Source: Acidobacteriota bacterium (GTDB lineage: Bacteria > Acidobacteriota > Terriglobia > Terriglobales > Acidobacteriaceae). From it: a stretch of DNA of 9,937 bases. The DNA lies in the NCBI GenBank assembly GCA_021805265.1, contig JAJZFR010000254.1, positions 1-9,937 on the forward strand, written 5' to 3'. Below are positions 1-5,600 of the stretch, in pieces. The translations under genes and the position numbers were made by a program. The first letter of the stretch is position 1. Each line of letters begins with the position of its first letter. The notes beneath the pieces are model-generated. The model saw only the letters and a list, made by a program, of their open reading frames with translations, had not been told where the DNA came from and did not search any database.

Positions 1-144
1 TCGATGCGGATTGCGGACAAGATATTCGAGCAGGTCGAATTCCTGCTCAGACAAGGCAATTTCCTGCCCGTCGAGCGTACAGGTGCGCCGCCGTGGATCG
101 ACCTCCAGCCCAGCAACCCGGTACCGCCCTTGTCTTCTCGCCAC
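1..144 (-). CDS. Winged-helix DNA-binding protein, OmpR/PhoB-type effector domain (partial, 3' end outside window)
   Basis: Forty-eight codons are visible; the rest lies beyond the left edge. The translation contains the pattern GLEVDPRRR, then TLDGQEIALSEQEFDLLEYL, ending in VRNPHR. This is the opening beta-sheet and first helix of the OmpR/PhoB-type winged-helix domain, as found at the C-terminus of response regulators. Here the domain starts about ten residues after the chosen GTG start (142-144). A GGAG ribosome binding site (minus strand, 154-157) lies nine bases upstream, and an in-frame TGA at 169-171 closes the frame. No receiver domain is encoded in any frame upstream, so the protein is either a stand-alone DNA-binding protein or carries other domains after the winged helix, as CadC-like regulators do. 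The family binds DNA and regulates transcription; the target is unknown. It is divergent from the uup gene across about 300 bases. Confidence 0.72.
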   Translation of the reverse strand, partial: MARRQGRYRVAGLEVDPRRRTCTLDGQEIALSEQEFDLLEYLVRNPHR

Positions 145-262
145 CGTGGCACACTCCGCTTTCGTACATCAGCATACCTTGCCTGCTCACTGGTTTGTCT
201 GCTTTCGCGCTGTCTGAGTGCGGGAGGGGTTGTGGCGCAGACCGCGAGTTGAAACGAGCGGC

Positions 263-282
263 TGAGGCTGATAACCGCCTCA
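263..282. promoter_or_regulatory. Inverted repeat, possible operator upstream of uup
   Basis: TGAGGC and GCCTCA form a perfect 6-bp dyad around an 8-base centre. It sits in the divergent region between the winged-helix gene and uup, directly upstream of a TAGAAT box at 292-297. The position would suit a regulator binding site, possibly for the adjacent DNA-binding protein. That link is inference, and a short dyad can arise by chance in GC-rich DNA. Confidence 0.25.
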
Positions 283-291
283 CGCGGCAGG

Positions 292-297
292 TAGAAT
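292..297 (+). promoter_or_regulatory. uup: Candidate -10 box for uup
   Basis: TAGAAT matches the sigma-70 consensus TATAAT at five of six positions. No convincing -35 element sits 16-18 bases upstream. If this is the -10 box, transcription would begin near 304. That would exclude the in-frame ATG at 296 as the translation start and favour the TTG at 446, leaving a leader of about 140 bases. Confidence 0.3.
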
Positions 298-308
298 GGA
301 GGAGGAGC

Positions 309-408
309 AAGCCGGGCGCAGTCGAACTCGAACCAACCGGCTTCCGCGCTCAATCATCCCAAAGGCCATCCAGGCGGCCGTGTTTCGCGCTGACTCCACG
401 CGACGGCC
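309..408 (+). other. Potentially structured leader region of uup
   Basis: Two separate inverted repeats lie in the stretch before the chosen uup start. The first pairs AAGCCGG (309-315) with CCGGCTT (337-343) across 21 bases. The second pairs GGCCGT (376-381) plus CGCG (386-389) with CGCG (399-402) plus ACGGCC (403-408), with a 9-base loop and a 4-base bulge. Neither is followed by a T-run, so they do not look like terminators. The same stretch is an open extension of the uup frame, but its translation is arginine-rich and resembles no part of the ABC-F family. Confidence 0.25.
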
Positions 409-445
409 CACCGGCAACATCCTAACCGAGAGCGAGACATCCAGA

Positions 446-2284
446 TTGGCGACACTTCTCAATGCACAGGGGCTTACCAAGTCCTTCGGAGCGACCACGC
501 TTTTCCGCAACATCGGATTCCAGGTGGAGGAGGGCGACCGCATCGGAGTGATTGGCCCGAACGGCAGCGGGAAATCCACGCTGCTGGGGGTTCTGGCGGG
601 CGCGATCGATTCCGACGACGGCGAGGTCGCGCGTCGCAGGCTGGTGCGCATGGCCTACGTTGCCCAGGCTTCCGAGTTCGCTCCCGGCGTCTCGGCCAGG
701 GAAGTTGTGAATCAGGCTCTCGGCAAGGCCGGGGTCCATGCCGAGGAGTGGCCAGGACGCGCGGCGGAAACGCTCGGTCGGGCCGGCTTCGAGAACTTCG
801 ATCACGAAGCGGCGGCATTTTCCGGCGGCTGGAAAAAACGGCTTTCGATTGCCATCGCGCTGGCGGGCGAGCCGGATATTCTGCTGCTCGACGAGCCGAC
901 GAACCACCTGGACCTGGCGGGTATTGCCTGGCTCGAAGAGTTGCTCGGCAACGCCGCATTCGCCTCGGTCACAATCAGCCACGACCGCTATTTTCTGGAG
1001 AACGTGGCCACCTCGATCCTCGAGCTGAACCGCCAGTATCCCGAGGGTTATCTGCGGGTTCGCGGGAATCTGAGTTATTTTCTGGAGAAAAAGGAAGAAT
1101 TTCTGGAGGCTCAGACGAAGCGGCAGGAGAGCCTGGAAAACCGCGTGAAGACGGAGATCGAGTGGCTGCGCCGCGGACCGAAGGCGCGCACCACGAAGAG
1201 CAAGTCGCGCATCGACTCGGCCAACGAACTGATCGGGGAGTTGAAGCAGAGCAAGTCGCGCAGCCAGGTCTCGTCGGCGGGCATCGATTTCGTGGCCAGC
1301 ACGCGCCAGACCAAGCGGCTGGTCGAGATGAAGGCTGTTCGCTACAGCATCCCTGACCGGGCCGACGGGCTGATCCTCAGCGGACTCGATTTCGACATCA
1401 ACGCCGGGATGCGGGTGGGGCTGGTTGGCCCGAACGGGAGCGGCAAGACCACGCTTCTGAGGCTGCTGCGCGGGGAACTACGCCCGGAGAGCGGGCAGAT
1501 CAAGCTGGCAAATCAGTTGCGCATTGTCTACTTTGACCAGAACCGCGTACTCGATGAAACGGTGACGCTGCGCCGCGCGCTTGCGCCGGAGAGCGACTCG
1601 GTGATCTATCAGGATCGGGTGATTCACGTGGCGGCGTGGGCGGAGCGATTCATGTTTGCGGGCGACCAGCTCAACCAGCCGGTTGCGCGGCTGAGCGGCG
1701 GGGAACGCGCGCGCGTCCTGATCGCCAACCTGATGCTACAGCCAGCGGATCTGCTGCTGCTGGACGAGCCAACCAACGATCTGGATATTCCGACCCTCGA
1801 AATTCTCGAGGAAAGCCTGCTGGAATACACAGGAGCGCTGGTACTGGTGACCCATGATCGGTCGATGCTGGACCGGGTTTCGACGGTGGTGCTGGGCCTT
1901 GACAGGGCGGGCAATGCGGAGCGTTTTGCGGACTACTCGCAGTGGGACGAGTGGGTAAAAACCCAACAAAAGCAGCGGGAACAACAGGAGTTGCTGGAGC
2001 TGCGGCCGACGGGTGGCGAGTCTGGCGAAGGGGCGAGCGGGGCGTTGGCGGCGTTCAGGAAAAAGCTCTCCTACCTGGATGCCCGCGATTACGCGACCAT
2101 CGAGGCGCGGGTCGAGGTGGCCGAGGAAGCCCTGGCCAGTGCGCGAGCCGTGCTTGAATCTCCGGAAGTGGTCGTGGATGCAGTCCGCCTGCAGGCGGCG
2201 ATGGTTGCGCTCGATGCCGCGCAAGCCGATGCCGATACTCTCTACGCTCGTTGGGCGGAGCTGGAAGCGCGCGCCTCCGGTTGA
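446..2284 (+). CDS. uup: ABC-F family ATP-binding protein, Uup type
   Basis: A soluble ATPase with two ABC domains and no membrane segments, so not a transporter. ABC-F proteins act on ribosomes; Uup is also linked in E. coli to DNA and transposon-excision phenotypes. Residue numbers are from the TTG at 446 (612 aa). ABC1 has Walker A GPNGSGKST (37-45), signature SGGWKKR (126-132), Walker B running into DEPTNHLD (145-156) and switch SHDR (178-181). A charged interdomain linker spans about 205-275. ABC2 has Walker A GPNGSGKTT (328-336), LSGGERARV (416-424), DEPTNDLD (to 447) and THDR (469-472). A C-terminal coiled-coil-like tail (about 535-612, ending LYARWAELEARASG) is typical of Uup. The start is uncertain: an ATG at 296 would add 50 residues with no family resemblance, whereas from 446 the protein begins LATLLNAQGLTKSFG, as family members do. 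Both ATPase sites look intact. Confidence 0.9.
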   Translation: MATLLNAQGLTKSFGATTLFRNIGFQVEEGDRIGVIGPNGSGKSTLLGVLAGAIDSDDGEVARRRLVRMAYVAQASEFAPGVSAREVVNQALGKAGVHAEEWPGRAAETLGRAGFENFDHEAAAFSGGWKKRLSIAIALAGEPDILLLDEPTNHLDLAGIAWLEELLGNAAFASVTISHDRYFLENVATSILELNRQYPEGYLRVRGNLSYFLEKKEEFLEAQTKRQESLENRVKTEIEWLRRGPKARTTKSKSRIDSANELIGELKQSKSRSQVSSAGIDFVASTRQTKRLVEMKAVRYSIPDRADGLILSGLDFDINAGMRVGLVGPNGSGKTTLLRLLRGELRPESGQIKLANQLRIVYFDQNRVLDETVTLRRALAPESDSVIYQDRVIHVAAWAERFMFAGDQLNQPVARLSGGERARVLIANLMLQPADLLLLDEPTNDLDIPTLEILEESLLEYTGALVLVTHDRSMLDRVSTVVLGLDRAGNAERFADYSQWDEWVKTQQKQREQQELLELRPTGGESGEGASGALAAFRKKLSYLDARDYATIEARVEVAEEALASARAVLESPEVVVDAVRLQAAMVALDAAQADADTLYARWAELEARASG

Positions 2285-2359
2285 GTCTTGAACTGAAACC
2301 GTTGCGCGGTGTTCTTCGGTGCCGGCACTTCGCCTTCGTCCCTTATTGGGCTGCGGATT

Positions 2360-2395
2360 GCCGTGTTTCTGCTTCATCCCAGCAGGTAACACGGC
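2360..2395. repeat. Long imperfect hairpin upstream of nifJ
   Basis: GCCGTGTT (2360-2367) pairs perfectly with AACACGGC (2388-2395). Inside it CTGCT (2369-2373) pairs with AGCAG (2381-2385) around a 7-base loop, giving 13 base pairs in all. It could end uup transcription, although no proper T-run follows, or serve as a binding site just upstream of the candidate nifJ promoter. ATTGCCGT at its left edge (2357-2364) recurs directly at 2398-2405. Confidence 0.45.
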
Positions 2396-2398
2396 GCA

Positions 2399-2428
2399 TT
2401 GCCGTTCGTTCTTGACCGGCAGTACAAT
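2399..2428 (+). promoter_or_regulatory. nifJ: Candidate sigma-70-like promoter for nifJ
   Basis: A -35-like TTGCCG (2399-2404, four of six matches) and a -10-like TACAAT (2423-2428, five of six) are separated by 18 bases. Transcription would start near 2435 and give a leader of roughly 260 bases that contains the tandem repeats. An overlapping TTGACC at 2412 is not correctly spaced for this -10 box. This is prediction only. Confidence 0.4.
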
Positions 2429-2534
2429 CGGAGCAATTGCGGAATAACCGGGCTTTCGCCGGTATGTCTCCGCAGGGTGGGCAGAATCGCCCAATCGCTC
2501 TGGCCAGCTTCGCATTCTGCGGAGAAGATTCAGG

Positions 2535-2634
2535 CCAGCCGATTCCAGCTAGCCGGTCCCAGCTAACCGATCCGAGGCGGATCGAGGCCCGGATCAACGA
2601 GCCGGTCGCCGAGCCGGTCGCTGAGCGGGACCCC
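2535..2634. repeat. Short tandem repeats and a dyad in the nifJ leader
   Basis: First set: CCAGCTAGCCGGTC (2545-2558) and CCAGCTAACCGATC (2559-2572), 14-base units differing at two positions, preceded by a shortened copy at 2535-2544. Second set: GAGCCGGTCGCC (2599-2610), GAGCCGGTCGCT (2611-2622) and a decayed third unit (2623-2634), 12 bases each. Between the sets a 7-bp dyad, CGATCCG-AGG-CGGATCG, covers 2568-2584. The repeats lie within the putative 5' untranslated region of nifJ. Confidence 0.55.
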
Positions 2635-2684
2635 GAACGGATTGACCAACGGAACGCCAGAGAATTCGCACTTCAGCAAATCGC

Positions 2685-2690
2685 GAGGGA
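2685..2690 (+). promoter_or_regulatory. nifJ: Ribosome binding site deciding the nifJ start
   Basis: GAGGGA lies immediately before two consecutive ATG codons (2691 and 2694). With GAGG at 2685-2688, the gap is two bases to the first ATG and five to the second. The second ATG is therefore the better-spaced start. Confidence 0.55.
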
Positions 2691-2693
2691 ATG

Positions 2694-5600
2694 ATGAAAA
2701 ACAAGGCACGCTACCCCGGAATCCGCATCACCGCCAACGGCAACCAGTTGATCGCCTACCATACCGAGGCGCGCATTGCCGACGCGGGCGTGTTTTATCC
2801 CATCACGCCTTCGACCGAGGGTGGCGAGCTTTTTCAGCAGTCCTTCGCCGAGGGCAACCTGACGGTCTTTGGCAACAGCACCATCGCGATTGAAACCGAG
2901 GGCGAGCACGCGGCCCAGGGCGGGGCCATTGCTCACTCTGTCTGCGGCAAGCGAGTGGTGAATTTCACCTCCGGCCAGGGGATTGTCTACGGCGTCGAGC
3001 AGTACTATCACGCGCCGGGCAAGTGCTCGACGATGGTTCTCGAAGTGGGAGCGCGCGCGCTGACCAAACACGCGCTCAACGTCCACTGCGGCCACGACGA
3101 CATCTACGGCGCGCTGGACACGGGCTGGATCATGCTTTTCGGCAAGGATGCGCAACAGACCGCCGACCAGTCGCTGATTCTGCGTCGCGTGACCGAATTG
3201 AGCCTGACGCCGGGGATGAATATCCAGGACGGCTTCCTCACCTCGCACCTCGAGCGTACCTTCTACAAGCATGAGTCGGAGCTGATCCGCGAGTACCTCG
3301 GCGCGCCGGAGGACATGATCGATACGCCGACCGAAGCGCAGCGCACGCTCTTTGGGTCGAAGCGTCGCCGCGTTCCGGCGATGATCGATCTGGCCAACCC
3401 GCTGCTGCTTGGCCCGGTACAGAATCAGGAACATTACATGCAGGGCATCGTGGCCCGGCGCAACAACTTCATCGAGCCGATTCTCGAGATGCTGGAGGCC
3501 GCGTACAAGGACTTCGGCGAGCTGACGGGGCGGAATTACGGACTGATCTCGGAGTACTCGACTGCGGACGCGGAGACGGTGTTTGTCTCGCTCGGTTCGG
3601 CTGCGGAAAACATTGAGGCAGCGGTTGATTATCTGCGCCAGACGCGCGGGGCCAAGGTCGGCTCGATCCATGTCAATGTGATCCGTCCGTTCCCGGAAGC
3701 GGCGATAGTGAAGGCGCTCAGGGGCAAGAAAAATGTGATTATCCTCGAGCGCACGGACGAGGGCATGTCTGGCGACAACCCGCTTGGGCGAGACATCCGC
3801 ACCGCGCTGAGCAAGGCGCATGTCCGCGACGCAGAGATGCCGCGCATCCTCTCCGGCACCTATGGGCTTGGCTCGCGCGACTTCCGCCCCGAGCACATCA
3901 TCGGCGCGTACGAATACTCGCAGGGCGAGATCGCGCGCAAGGACGGCAAGACGATCGCCGACGATGCGATGTTCCTCGTGCTGGGCATCGATCACCCGTA
4001 CAGCGTGATCGGGGCGGAGACGCCGTCGCTGCTGCCAGAGGGCGCAGTGGCTGTGCGCTTCCACTCGATCGGCGGCTGGGGAGCGATCACCACGGGCAAG
4101 AACCTGGGCGCGATCATCGGCGACCTGAACGACCTGCTCTATGACCGCGACCGCGTGGTGGATGAACTGGGCAATCCCAAGGAGATCATCCACGTGAGCG
4201 CGAACCCGAAGTACGGTTCGGAGAAAAAGGGCGCGCCGACCAGCTACTTCATGGTGGCGGCCAAGGATCGCATTCGCGTGAACTGCGACCTGCGTCACGT
4301 GAACGTGGTGCTGTGCTGCGACCCCAAGGCGTTCACCCACTGCAACCCGTTGGACGGCATGGCCGAGGGCGGATCGCTGGTGTGGGAGTCAGAGGAGACG
4401 GGCGAGCAGGCGTGGGAGCGGCTGCCCATCTGGGCACGCCGGCAGATTATCGACAAGAAGATACGCGTGTTCACGCTGCCCGGCTTCAAGATCGCCCGCG
4501 AGGCGACAGACCGCGGCGATCTCCAGCTTCGCATGCAGGGGAACGCATTTCTCGGCGCGTTTTTCGCTGTCTCGCCGCTGCTCGATGAGTTTCAGATTTC
4601 CCAGGACAAATACCGCGAGGTCGTCCACAAGCAGTACGTGAAGAAGTTCGGCAAGCTGGGCGATGCGGTGGTCCAGTCGAACATGGAAGTGATGACCAAG
4701 GGCTTCGAGCTGGTGGCTGAGATCAATATCGGCGCAATGTCGGCGCCGGATCGCTCGAGCCTGCGCGGGCCGGCGCTGCTGCCTGTGCTGGTTGGGGCGG
4801 AAGACGGGGCTTCGTGCTCGACCGGTGGCTGCCGCTCGCACGGGCTGCCGACAGGTCAGGCCGCTCGCGCGCCGATCAATACGCTGGCCACCTTTGACGC
4901 CGAGTTCCGCTCGAGCTACGGCTACGATCAGCCCGCGACGCCGCTGGCTGCGCTGGGCCTGATCGCTGCGGCGACCGGCGATACCGCGTCGAAATACGTG
5001 GCGCGGCGGGAGACGCCGCTGTACATTCCGGAGAACTGTACGCAGTGCATGGAGTGCATCGCGGCGTGCCCGGATACGGCGCTGCCCAACACGTCGCAGG
5101 AGCTGTCCACCATCCTGCGGACGGCCATCTCGCGCTACGTGACCAGCTTTGACGATCGCGCGAAGATGCTCTCGGTGATTCCTCAGATTGACTTGAAGGC
5201 GCGGGTAGCGATGAACGAAGTGGTGGCGAAGAAGCTGGCCACGCCGCTGCCGGAGATACTGGTGCGCGTGACGGGCGAGGTTGCCGACGAGGTTGGCGGC
5301 TTCAGCGAGCAGGCGCGGGCCGAGTTCGCCAACATCATCGCCAAGGTTCCGCTGGCCTATACCAAAGTGAACGCGATTTTCTCTTCGCCGGAGCGGAAGT
5401 CGCCTGGGTCGGGCGGCGTGTTCTCGATTTTTGTCTCGGACCTGTGCAAGGGTTGCGGCGCGTGCGTGACGGCGTGCGGGGACCACATGGCGCTGAAGAT
5501 GGTTCCTGAGACGGAAGAGGTGAACGCCGAGCACGAGACGGGAACCGGCTTCCTTGACCTGCTGCCGGATACTTCGCAGAAGTTCCTGGGCCTGTTCAAT

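Larger units (their letters stand above)
2285..2690. other. Intergenic region between uup and nifJ
   Basis: About 400 bases with no convincing gene. It holds a long hairpin (2360-2395), a candidate promoter (2399-2428), two sets of short tandem repeats (2535-2634) and a small dyad (2568-2584). An 85-codon frame beginning with TTG at 2437 ends in a TGA at 2692-2694 that touches the nifJ start; its product is not recognisable, it uses several codons rare in the neighbours (AGA, AGG, CTA), and part of it is simply the translated repeat. A GTGCCGGCAC palindrome at 2319-2328 has no further context. No clear terminator with a T-run follows uup. Confidence 0.6.

Noticed and set aside
318..345. tRNA T-arm-like sequence on the minus strand (TTCGAGT flanked by short complementary arms)
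   Set aside because: No matching acceptor, D-arm or anticodon arm can be placed at the right distances, and the stem needs wobble pairs.
2319..2328. Perfect 10-base palindrome GTGCCGGCAC after uup
   Set aside because: It has no loop to form a hairpin, no T-run and no neighbouring copy; one such palindrome in GC-rich DNA is not notable.
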